Assembly (NCBI GenBank): GCA_030734395.1
Contig: JAUZTG010000048.1
Location: forward strand, 1,798,001-1,862,000
DNA: 64,000 bases
From: Sarocladium kiliense
Lineage: Eukaryota > Ascomycota > Sordariomycetes > Hypocreales > Sarocladiaceae
Direction: 5' to 3'
The position numbers were made by a program, and so were the translations under genes. Numbering within the stretch: the first letter of the stretch is position 1; every line of letters begins with the position of its first letter. The notes under the pieces are model-generated. The model did not search any database, was not told the origin of the DNA, and saw only the letters and a program-made list of their open reading frames with translations. Positions 34,537 through 44,670 of this stretch are shown one piece after another.

Positions 34537-37401
34537 ATGGGTCTTGTTCCTGAGCAGGTCGAATTCTACGCGACTTGTCATCCTCCCCTGCGCCTGAAAG
34601 GGGTAAAGGAAGTCACAGATTCCGCTGTGAGACATCTTGGGGTAAGTCTACCAGTTCTCACAAGAATCTGTCACCGTCAAGATCTGAGAATGAGCGTGAC
34701 AGGAACGGCTGCAAGAGATCCTGTATGAGCCAGAGCTGCCAGCGTTCAAACTCGTCTCGGCACTGGACGATCGTGATGTTGTCCTGCAAGAGGTTCAGCA
34801 GATCCTAGCGGATGTCCTGCACAAAGACTTCGATGCTTTCAAGGGCAGTTCCTCTAGTTCCATGAACGAAGAAGACCTACTCGAATTCGATAGCGATTTG
34901 TCGGGCCGGGTTACGCCTTGGTCAGATTACGATAACACTGACGAAGCGGCTCTTGCACGGTTCGACGACTATCGTTTCCCACGAGCTATCCACGACAAAT
35001 GCGACAGGCTCGTCTGGCGCGGCTTGGAAAAACACACTGGGTGGACATTTCTGAAGCTTGTGGACGAGGTGAAACGCTTCTGGAAGGGCAGAAACGTCCC
35101 TGTCAACATCCGTGGCCTCAAAAGCCATTTGGGTTGCCAAATCGATTGGAACAGGGCAGAGACACTTTTGTACATTGGGACTGATCTACAATGTAGCTCG
35201 GTGTGTCTTCAAGAGGCTGCGAATGCCCTCCAGAATCTCATTGAATTCTTCGTGAGTGCTTCGGGTTTGAGCTGCGTTTGTCCCCAGGTTGGCAGCTAAT
35301 GTATCCAGGCCATTGAACACATCAAAAGCAAGCACATTGTCTTGTCAGATTGCCAAAAGAATGCGCAGTTTATCTTTCGAACCTTTTCGCACCTTGGAAC
35401 TGATAAGACAACGTATCTGACCCCGGATTCAACAGAAAGCTACCCGCTGATCATGAAGGCCGCGACTGTTCGCAGCATGTTCAGCGACGGGGAGCCGCCC
35501 CGGAGCTCTCAGATTCCCGATCAGACGAACTGTTCGACTCCAGACGCTACCGTATTGTTCGAGGCGTTTGATGGTTATCTTCCTCGAAGTGGCACAGCCA
35601 GGGGGGTTGCTATGATGAAGGACACCGGTTGCGAGGTCATGGATGACCCCTTCCAGCTTGAAGGAGTGCCTGACCCTCAAACAACGTGGTACTGGCCGAC
35701 GGCCAACCCCAAGTCATGTTCCAAACGGGCGAATAACCAAGCCGACATCAACCAGGGACCACTGTCAGAAACGCCATTGACCGAATCCATGCACCTTCTG
35801 GATTCAGACCTCCCAGACACATTCTCAACTGAAGAGTTTGTCCCTTTGCAGCATCCGATGCAGACCTCATCGATGTTTGACGGAACGAGCACGATGAGCA
35901 CTCGCAGTCCCACTGAGCCCGATTCGGGCGACTCAGATCAGTCACACGATGATTCGGATCTGATTGAGTTCGAAGACTCAACAGGAGAGTTATCCGTCTG
36001 TAGCAACCTCGCCCCTGGTGTTCATAAGATGCCATCAGATATACAGGAGCTAGGCATTGCTTTTGGAAAGCTGGATCTCAAGGATTACCTTGGCATTGGT
36101 GATGGTGAACAAGACTTTGGAATACAGGACGAACAAGGCCTTGGTAATCCTGACGATCACCTAGGTGTGCCTGGGGCTCGAAGTTCATATCCCCGAGATA
36201 GGAAAAAGAGCGCCAACATGCCAATTTCCAAGTTCTGGAGTGCCGCAAAGCCCGAGCTCCAGTACCTATTCGATGCGCTTCGCTTGAGTCCAGGCAGAGT
36301 CGGTCTAGAGCTCCGTCTTGGTAGGATTTATTTATGCAAATTCGATAACACAGAGATTTACAATGGCCCAGCCCAGCGAGGACCATCTCGAACAGCGGAA
36401 CGAACGAGCCAGTATCTCCAGTCTAGCTATCCGGATGGAGGACAAGGATTGGGATTCTCGACCATACTTTCCACTTGCGCTGCCGATGCGACATTCATCT
36501 CAAAGATCAAACCACATGGAAAGGGCGAATGGCAGACCTCTGTTCAGGGACGAAGACTCTTGTACGATCTGCATTGTCGACCCAAGGATACCGACACCCC
36601 CGCATTTACAATCACTATCGACGCCGACACTTTTGCTTATGAGATCAACGCTGGTTCGAATGAGCTTGCGAGTACCTTTGTACATTGTCCACAATCAGCC
36701 TGGGATATGAAGATCGTGGCTCTCCACCACTCATCACCTCAGGAAGTCGAGAAGTGGATGGACTTCAGCAAGCACACTGTTGAATCCCTGAATGTCTCGT
36801 AAGTTCTGGAGGACTACCCGCCTACAATCAAGATGGCCTTACTAACATTTCTAGGTATACTACGGCGAATGACATCGTCCTCACCCTGATTGAGGAGGCT
36901 AACTCAGTTGCGAGGGTTGAAGAGATCAAGCTGCGGCAGGTCGCTGACTACGGAAACACATCCTTCCCCGGAAGTATAATGACCATAAGTTTGACCAGGC
37001 TCATGAGTCTGCGACGGAAGTCCAACGATGAGCGGGGTCCAAAAATGAGGAATCATATACAAGGCCGTACACGAAAGCCGATCAAGAAGCCTGGGAACCC
37101 TAATCAATGGGTGGAGGTGACCATGCAATCCCGACAAGGGAGGAGGTTGTTTGCCCAGAATGACGAAACGCTGCTTGATTTCGGCAAGAGGGCGGCCTGG
37201 ACTGACACGGAAACGGTGGATGCGCCGGGCGGCGTGCTTGATGAGCTATGCTGGCCGGCCCTGGGGATGATCCGCGAAATGGATGGTTGCGGGCTGTCCA
37301 ACGACAATGATCAAGCTACACAGCCGGCGAGGGAAGAACCAAAGCCATCGAAACAGACGCTTCCACCGGCGCAGCCGAAGGCACGTGTGGAGTTTTGGTA
37401 A
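34537..37401 (+). CDS. Large conserved-looking fungal protein, function unknown
   Basis: Four exons (34537-34641, 34703-35251, 35309-36798, 36855-37401) join in frame to 896 residues. No catalytic family recognised. Residues about 1-260 are folded-looking (FYATCHPPLRLKGVKEVTDS, AFKLVSALDDRDVVLQEVQQ, ETLLYIGTDLQCSSVCLQEA), and the alternation in the last block resembles an alpha/beta RNA-binding fold. A long acidic disordered middle (about 300-480) follows. A second folded region (KPELQYLFDALRLSPGRVGL) leads to a basic C-terminal block, LTRLMSLRRKSNDERGPK to RLFAQNDETLLDFGKRAAW. The extreme end is ARVEFW. Coding quality and four in-frame introns make the gene real; function is open. Confidence 0.8.
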
Positions 37402-37828
37402 TGCCTGGCCATAGAAAGAGCGACATTGGTCCAGAGTCGGGGTCATGCAAGCCGGTCTTGAGCTTGTTGGAGAGTCAATCTTCTCTAAAATGAAGCTTCA
37501 ATGTTGGTCTTGATATCAATGAGGGGGGCTTTGCTGAGGGACACGGGCTGTCGTTCATCGATTGCTATATGCGTTGAGTTGTGAGCCTGAGAGGAGAAGA
37601 TTGTTCGAGTATGCACAAATGCCGTTGACTGTTTTCAAGCATGATGAGAAATATACAGAAAATAATAATAATTCTTGTCCTCATCTTCGTGTAACAACTC
37701 CATGTTGCATTAACGTCGTGGCCACTTACATGAGGTTTCCCCTCCTAGCAAAGTCGCTGCCTCCACATTGTGACGACATCACCTTTCAACGCCAGCACGC
37801 GATACTTGGACTAGCGATAGCTACCGAC
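37402..37828. other. Short intergenic spacer
   Basis: About 430 bases between two co-oriented genes. An AT-rich run with ATAATAATAATT at about 37660 lies upstream of the SDR start. Nothing else. Confidence 0.5.
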
Positions 37829-39259
37829 ATGGCAATATACACGTTAATATGTGTCATAGTTGGAGTTATCATCATATATGCCGTGCGGATCAACTCGCTA
37901 ATGGCTTCTGCGCCCGCCGAGGCCGAACGACTTGCAGGCATGCCCCTCACAGTTGAGGAGATCCTAGCCGTGAAGGAGAGGCTTAGGAAGCACCCAATTG
38001 AGTGTGAAAGGTATCTTCCCGCCCGAAAGAAAAGACGTTATGTCATTGTGGGCGGCTCAGGTAGGCAATTCACAGCTTCTCATTTGGTCACCATTGCTCA
38101 CCATTGCTCACCGAGGCTCATAGGCATCATTGGCGGTCAAATCGTCCTGGACCTCCTCGCAATAGGAAACTCACCGTCGGCCATTCGCATCATCGACGCC
38201 AATCCTCCTATTCGGGTCGCTCAATTCAACAACTCGCCGGCATCAGAAGTACCTGTCATTCGTGCAGATGTGACCTCCCCATCTGGCATACTCTCCGCCT
38301 TCACCTCTCCATGGCCAACCTCGACCTCGTCGCTTCCCCTCACAGTCTTCCACACTGTCGCCCTGATCCGCCCTTTCGAGCGCTATGAGATACTATACCA
38401 TCGCTGCTCACGAGTCAACGTGGAAGGCACGGCCAACGTTCTGCATGCTGCACGTGAGGCTGGCGCGGAGCTCTTCATCCACACCTCTAGTTGTACGGCT
38501 GAGCATCTTCCCGTCAACTTCTTTCCAAGGACACTCTTCAGTCTTGGTCCCAGCTACGCTCAAGTTCTCACCGCGTCAGACTTCAAACAGCCTCTACGTC
38601 CGCCCCATCTCTTTGCGACAAACTACGCCCGTTCAAAGGCCGAGGCGGAGAGGCTGGTCAAAGACGCTGGGAATGAAGGCACCATGCGCACGGGGATACT
38701 TCGCCCAGGGAACGCCGTCTATGGGCATCCTGAAGACAAAGTTCTAGGGCGGATGCTTGCTTTGGGCTCACTTCCATCTTTCGGTGCCAAGTGGTCTCAA
38801 AATTGGATGGGTATGCGGAATGCGTCACTTGCGCACCTTCAATTTGAAGACGCTCTGCTTGGACCACACGCCGAGAAGCTGACTGGGAATGCATTCTTGG
38901 TCACTGACGATGGACCACCGCTTCGTTTAAGCGATGTACACAAGATTCTGAAAACTGCGAGCGAGACGGGTTTGCGGGTGATGTATCCACCTCCTTTGCT
39001 CATGCTACTGGTGGCATATGTTATCGAGGCCTGGTCGCTTTTAGCAGCAAGGCTCCCAGCGTTAGGCCGACTCATCGGCGAACCAGCAGATCCTCTCATT
39101 CTATTTCAGCCTGCTGTATTCTCAGCTGCTGTCTCGGCTGCTGTGGATGATTCGGTGGCGAGGAAGCCGCCGGAAAGGGGGGGCATAGGTTATACACCCG
39201 CGTTCACGAGCCTCGAGGGCATGACTGCGCAAGCTATGATGCATGGAATGGTGACGTAA
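37829..39259 (+). CDS. Extended SDR, 3beta-HSD/Erg26-like, membrane-anchored
   Basis: A NAD(P)-dependent epimerase/dehydratase-type oxidoreductase. Two exons (37829-38060, 38124-39259) give 455 residues. The join rebuilds the Rossmann motif VIVGGSGIIGGQIVLDLL. I chose the ATG at 37829 because it starts a signal-anchor helix (MAIYTLICVIVGVIIIYAV); the open frame extends further up but looks non-coding. After the dinucleotide fold come the acidic strand end (IRIID), HTVALIRPF, NVEGTANVLHAAREAG, the catalytic TSS and the YARSK active site. LRPGNAVYGHPEDKVLGRML and DALLGPHAEKL are typical of the 3beta-hydroxysteroid dehydrogenase/Erg26 group. A second hydrophobic stretch (LLMLLVAYVIEAWSLLAARL) lies near the C-terminus. 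The substrate is probably a sterol-like alcohol, but this is inference; I doubt it is the main Erg26. Confidence 0.85.
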   Translation: MAIYTLICVIVGVIIIYAVRINSLMASAPAEAERLAGMPLTVEEILAVKERLRKHPIECERYLPARKKRRYVIVGGSGRQFTASHLVTIAHHCSPRLIGIIGGQIVLDLLAIGNSPSAIRIIDANPPIRVAQFNNSPASEVPVIRADVTSPSGILSAFTSPWPTSTSSLPLTVFHTVALIRPFERYEILYHRCSRVNVEGTANVLHAAREAGAELFIHTSSCTAEHLPVNFFPRTLFSLGPSYAQVLTASDFKQPLRPPHLFATNYARSKAEAERLVKDAGNEGTMRTGILRPGNAVYGHPEDKVLGRMLALGSLPSFGAKWSQNWMGMRNASLAHLQFEDALLGPHAEKLTGNAFLVTDDGPPLRLSDVHKILKTASETGLRVMYPPPLLMLLVAYVIEAWSLLAARLPALGRLIGEPADPLILFQPAVFSAAVSAAVDDSVARKPPERGGIGYTPAFTSLEGMTAQAMMHGMVT

Positions 39260-39433
39260 AGGTGTTCTCCTGGGGGGCCACTCTCGCCATGAGAGATCGT
39301 AAGTGAAGAACGTGGCGCGTACTGAACTGAATGAAGACGTGTATATTGGAAAGGTATGGACCTGCCGATCATATATCCTCCGAACTAAACATTCTGTTCC
39401 TGATCCTGTCCCAAGTTCCTGTGCCTCGGAATA

Positions 39434-41904
39434 TCAATCATCCAATTCGTAAAGAGCCCGAACCACGTCCCAACAACGCTCTGATACCGCGCAGATTGGC
39501 TTCATATCCCTCAACCATCGTATGTACAAGTCAGTCGTCTCAGCCAATTCGTAGTCGAACCCCTGGCCACAGAAATGGGTTCGGACATGGGAGAGCACGG
39601 TATGTTGCTGCGAAAGCCGCAGCAGCACCAAGGCGCCGCAAATGTTCTGAGACCAGAAGAATGGCAGCGGAACGAGTCTCTTGTTCATGCTGGGAAGTGT
39701 CATGGTGATAGGCCATTTCAGCGCAGCTTTCAGGCACTCAGCTGCACCTGTGTAGTCCTCCGGCACGAGAGAGTCAGGATGATGCAGGACTCTATAGACG
39801 TAGTATCGGAAGGTCATGTGTCTCCCTAGGGAGTATTGGCTTCGAACGAGAGCCAGCTGCATCATCGAAATATACGAATAGGCCATATTATCGTCGATGA
39901 GGTTGTTGGCAATCAGGAGCTGAGGTGTAGGCCCTAAGGAGTCAAATCCCAGAAACTGCCCATCTTCCCAGGATAGGTGTCGCGGAAGCAGCTCTCTCCA
40001 ACGTTCTAGTTGCTCATCGAAACATTGTGTCTTGTATTGTATCGGTTCAGGGAACTGAGATGTCTTAGTCGAGCCTGCAACTATGTCTTGTTGATTAGCA
40101 GATGCCTACCATGTGAGACAAAATCGACTTACCATCTTGCAAGGAACGATATAAACCGGAGAAAAACCGATACATGAATATTTGAGCCTGATTATAGTTG
40201 CTAAATTGGGATGTCTGGTTGGCTAGGAACGCTGCTTCGCTTTGGCCGCCAGCGAACTCGGGAAGCCCGATATGGGCATGCAAATGCTCGAGATCTGTCA
40301 TAGGTAATTGAAGCTCTGGTCCTAGAGTGCTGTGTTGATGTCAGTATAAGAAACCGAAACTCAACGCTGTTCCTTACAATGTCATCTCACAGCAGTGGTA
40401 GAACAACCCCCTGATCAGCTCTGCCGAGGCGTGCGTGGCTTCATGAATCCTGCGTCCCATTTAGAGCCTGTTCGAATGTTCCGCTTTACGAACATACCGT
40501 GTGGCAAGCGTTTGGCAAATAATCGTTGCCGATGCTGCCGTTCTCCAGCAATCCTAGGGTCTGTCAGCAGAGGCGCTTGCAAAGCCTTTGGAGTCGATAC
40601 TTACACCAGCTCGACCGCAGCTAGCAAAGTATAGCGCAGAGAGACACTTGGCCTGAAGGTTCTGAACACTGACTTCAGTGTCAAACAGTCCCATCCTTTG
40701 TCTTGCTTCGTTGAAGAATGCAAGCCCCGGAGGCTTGTTCATCGTGCTGCCCTGAATGCTAGAAGGCCTCCCCGACTGCGGAATGGGAGCTGCGGTACCT
40801 GCGAGAGCCATCTCGCCCAACGCAAGAATGAGAAACCCGATTGCCGACGCAAGCGAGTTCTCGGTACCATTCATGATGTGGCCAACAGTACTGTTCATGA
40901 ACCAGTTTTCATCGACGATCGGGTGTAGTTGGTTGAAGGTATTGAAGTAGGCCTTGCTGAGGGGTTGCACTGTTTCCCAGCCGACGACCGAAGCGACAGT
41001 TGGTTGCACGACGGATGAACTTGGATAGTGGAAGGACGCAGGAGTCGATGTTCCCGTGGCGTAAGGAGTCGATGTGATGCCCTGGGTGCCAAGAGGCTGC
41101 TGGTCTCCATCTACAGACGCTGCCGATGCTGCTGAAAATGGAAGCGTCTTGCCCTCCGCGCCTTGATCCTTTGCTCGAGTAGAATGCGGCAGGTGTTTCA
41201 AGAGAGGCCAGTCCAGCATGTATCTAGTAGAAGGAGTGAAGTCGAACCCGAGCTCCTTGATTCGGGCATCGGCCGAGAACTGAAAGCGTGCGTCATCGAA
41301 GGCGCTTTGAGTACCATGAAAGCCCTCATTGGTGTTTGTCAAGCTTTGTATAGGCCGCAAGGTTAAGTCATCTGCTGTCTGAAGGGCGATTTGGCTTGAG
41401 AAGAACTCCGTCAACTTCCTCTCGATATTGGCGAGTCTCCTATGAATGCCTTGCAGTTCTGGGTCTCCGCTTTGAAAGAGCTTGTCAACGCTTATCAGAA
41501 GAGAGTTTTCTTGAACCGAAAGATTCTTCGAATTCAATGTCATCTCTCAAATGATGATGTGGAAGGATCCAGACTTACCTGCTTGGTGGAGGATCGCGTA
41601 GGGCTAATTCTGTCACATGCTTTTCGATAACGTTGAGTTTCCTGAGAATTTCCTGTAGGGATGTGTCTTTCCTTTAAACAAACTTGTCAATGCTATCCAG
41701 AAGAGAGTTGTCTTGAAGTATAGGATCTTTCGAATCCAAAGTCATCTTCTACGTAATGACGTGGAGGGATCCAAACTTACTTGGTTACAGGAGGCTCGCG
41801 ATAGACGCATTCCGTGCCGGCCTTCTGACATGTTCCACATTTTGGTCTTGCCTCATCACATCGCTGTTTTCTATTTCGACATACATCGCATGCCTTCAAC
41901 ATGA
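39434..41904 (-). CDS. Zn2Cys6 transcription factor, N-terminal part damaged
   Basis: A fungal binuclear zinc cluster regulator. The ATG at 41904 gives MLKACDVCRNRKQRCDEARP followed by KCGTCQKAGTECVYREPP, a full CX2CX6CX6CX2CX6C cluster. The large exon from about 41543 to 40603 has a coiled-coil linker (GIHRRLANIERKLTEFF) and the start of the regulatory domain (YFNTFNQLHPIVDENWF). Further exons contain CWRTAASATIICQTLATR, IHEATHASAELIRGLFYHCC, LEHLHAHIGLPEF and, last, VRALYELDD before the stop at 39434. These downstream joins keep frame. Between zinc cluster and linker the obvious GTAAGT donor is out of phase with every acceptor I tried, and a duplicated exon there has an in-frame TAA (see repeat). 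A GTAACC donor at 41788 joined to the acceptor near 41528 would restore frame. It may be functional by exon skipping or a young pseudogene. Confidence 0.72.
41409..41803 (-). repeat. Tandem ~202-bp exon/intron duplication in the regulator
   Basis: Two diverged copies (about 41409-41600 and 41615-41803, offset 202 bases) each contain the same order: linker coding, splice acceptor, intron, GTAAGT donor, end of the preceding exon. On the coding strand both read a heptad-like block: NSLLISVDKLFQSGDPELQ in the copy nearer the body, and NSLLDSIDKFV, stop, RKDTSLQ in the other. The stop TAA (41676-41674) aligns with CAA (Gln) in the sister copy. Confidence 0.75.
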
Positions 41905-41922
41905 CTGATTAGCAGGAACCGG

Positions 41923-41934
41923 GGGGGGGGGGGG
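41923..41934. repeat. 12-bp homopolymeric G tract
   Basis: Twelve consecutive G on the plus strand, within the probable intron before the Zn2Cys6 ATG. Prone to length change and sequencing error. Confidence 0.9.
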
Positions 41935-44176
41935 TGTTTCAGGCGGATAACCGGTTTGCTGCTACAAAACATAAGACAAGCAACTTACCTGAGCCGCAAT
42001 TTGCCCTCGTTCCTTCTTAACAGGTGCGGAGCTGGGCTCCCCAAGCTCTTGGTCGAAGGAAGATGGAATCAAATCCATCGCAACTGGCATCAATAGCTTG
42101 GTCAGGATAGAGCAGGCTCCGGAAGCAGAGCGGTCACAAGCTGCAGTAAGGGTCTTAATTCTGCTCCTCGCGATTCTCAGCCCCAAAGTATTGCCGTGAT
42201 ATGCCGTGAATAATCACTTTTCGTGCTCGGGTTGATCGGAGTCATGTAAAAAAGAGTTGGTGATCTTCGCGTGGCAAACTCGGAGAGCCTCTCGCATGTC
42301 TATCATGTAGTTGGCAAGACAGTGCGGCCCGATCGTGTCTAGAATCTGGATATCAAGTAAGCATAAGAGCCAGAGAGAACCAGGGGTTGACCTGGGTGGC
42401 GTATATTCGCAGTTGCGCCGGCAGGGGAAGAGTCAGTTCTGGAACTGATCCGTGTGGGTGACTTTAGGGGGGCAGCGGCTGTATGATTGGGAAATCACTC
42501 GAGCTCAGGTCGTGTGCGAGATTCTACAAAGGGTGTTTCGCCATCGGAGAAGTGTCCGGCTCCGATGAAGAAGAGGGGGGCCGGGAATGAAGCACTGCAA
42601 CACTCCCAACAACGGGAGAGACGTGTTCCCGCTGACTCGAAAAGCCTGAACGCGAGGCTCATGGATTGAGTCAGTTAACTATTGGAACTTTACACAATTC
42701 CAGCGTCGTCAGACTCGCTATGTCTCCGGAAGAAGACGCTACAGTCAAGACCTTTCTTCTCCGCCAGAGCACTGGGCGGAATCAGTAGCCACAATGGATG
42801 GTAACAATGGGAAGCCTGGGCGATCCTGCAAGCACTACTTGGCCATGGTGATCGCCACCTAATCGGAGGTGAATGGGAGCGATGTGAGGCGCTCCAGGCT
42901 GACTTAGAGCTGTATAATACGCTGTGATCCCGGCTCATGCCGTGCCACTGTTAGCAGGTCTTGCCGGCGGCTTGACGTGGCGGAGGACATGACCCGCTGG
43001 ATCCATAGTGCTTGATAGCTGAAGTGCATTATCTGAGTAAGAATGTGATTATTGAACCGAAGTGGCGGCAGTCGGGAGCCTAGTTGGTCGCATCTGGACG
43101 TGGATGTGCTCAGGGGTTGAGCTACAGCGCACACCGGGCTCCGGACTTTGGCGCACGGATAGAGCGAGTTGACCGAAATTATGAGAAAGATAGAGTTTGC
43201 GACAGTGAGTATTCTTGATTCACTTGCCACGATCTCGTTTCGCATGATTCAGTGGGCTGGCATTTCAACCAACGACCGTGGCATGACAGAGGGGCCATGG
43301 TGAACATGAGGGCGACCGGAATAGATCGACAGCCAGTCGTCCAGGCCCTGATGTCCTTGCCTTCTTGGTATGTACGAGCATTGCTTCTGGCCGGCCAAGC
43401 AAGGGTGGCACAGGAAAATCCAATCCCTGAGGCATGCAGCAATGCAAAGGGCCTGGCGAGCTGGACGGCGAAGCCGAGAGGCGCGTCACCAGGACACCTC
43501 CCTCCACAATGCCAGGGCTCCAGTAATCGGAGAAAAAGCGGATGGGAACTACTTTAGTTTGCAGCGATGAGCCGATGTCTTGACAAGACAGATCGCTTGC
43601 GTCGGTAAGAGGGCCGAGATGAAGCTTGTTGATCGGGTGCCGGGAACGTAATGATGAAGGATGGGGCTCTACGGTGGAATTCCCAAGCGAACCCCAGCAA
43701 GGAAGATTTTCAATGGCGTGACTGACGATGTGCTAGCGATGCCGGCTGAGGAAAGCCAAGCGAAATGGCTCGCGGAACCCATCTTTCAAATTCCATTGCG
43801 CATTCGCAGGCAGGCAACCGATAGTCTCGTCGAGGTACTGCTCCTAGTCTCGCCAGCCACGATGCTTCGAAGCGCCGGGTACTACGGACCGAGACCACCC
43901 CAGACCTGCATCGAATGCTACCCTGTTGTGCCAATGAGCATCACTGGAGAGGCATCACCAAATGGCCCTCCTCTACCACATCACATCCGAAGATCCAATC
44001 GCCGCTACTCTGGCCTGAGGAACCCTCTACGCGCTCACAAGAGGGGTGGTAATCCAGACTGAGCTGTCCTCGGAGAAACCGCGAGGGAGGTGGATAATTA
44101 GCCCAAGGAAATAATGACAAGGGTGGTCCGCAGCCACAGTCAGTCGATCAGCCGTCCGTCACATAGCGTATCTATC

Positions 44177-44194
44177 TACCTTACCTTACCTTAC
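44177..44194. repeat. Short (TACCT)n pentanucleotide repeat
   Basis: Three and a half TACCT/CCTTA units about 480 bases before the transporter start. Confidence 0.8.
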
Positions 44195-44589
44195 TTCGCA
44201 ATGTCTCTGGCGGTCGTGAGCGATGCTGACAGGTAGGTCCCCGATGGACCGTACCGTAGGCTGCGGGGAAGGCGGCACGCGGCACTTAGGACCATGGTGG
44301 ACGGTGTCTGCTACGGCTCGGTGCACTAGGGGTGCTAAGGTTTGCCTCCCTTGCTTGCCACGCCTCGTCCTTCCTCCCTCCAGCATCCAGCATCCAGTCT
44401 GCGTTCCAGCTCTGACACATCCGGACGGCTTCACCCGTCGCCACGCTTCGCACACACCATCTTCGTTCGGCTGTGTGCATTATTACCGGACGACCTTCTT
44501 GCGAGAATGTCATAGCCTGGCCAGCTGAGGCTCAAACCCCACCTCGTCCCAGTCTTGCATACCGACCCTTATCGCTCTGCCTTAAGGTA

Positions 44590-44620
44590 CCTTGCCTTGC
44601 CTTGCCTTACCTTACCTTAT
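44590..44620. repeat. (CCTTG)/(CCTTA) pentanucleotide repeat
   Basis: Six CCTTR units within the leader/promoter of the transporter, about 50-80 bases before its ATG. Confidence 0.85.
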
Positions 44621-44670
44621 TACCGTGCTCTACGCGTCACCCAGCGCATCCACCACTCCCCACAGCCAAG

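Larger units (their letters stand above)
41905..44670. other. Gene-free interval between regulator and transporter
   Basis: About 2.8 kb. Just upstream of the zinc-finger ATG lie a probable leader intron (GTAAGT near 41990 to TAATCAG near 41907), a 12-G homopolymer (41923-41934), and an open frame at 41962-42186 that could be leader or lost N-terminal coding sequence. CCTTA-type repeats occur near 44177-44194 and 44590-44620. Other open frames have no recognisable content. Confidence 0.45.

Noticed and set aside
37562..37828. Longer N-terminus for the SDR
   Set aside because: Upstream codons are AT-rich and not protein-like; the ATG at 37829 gives a clean signal-anchor helix.
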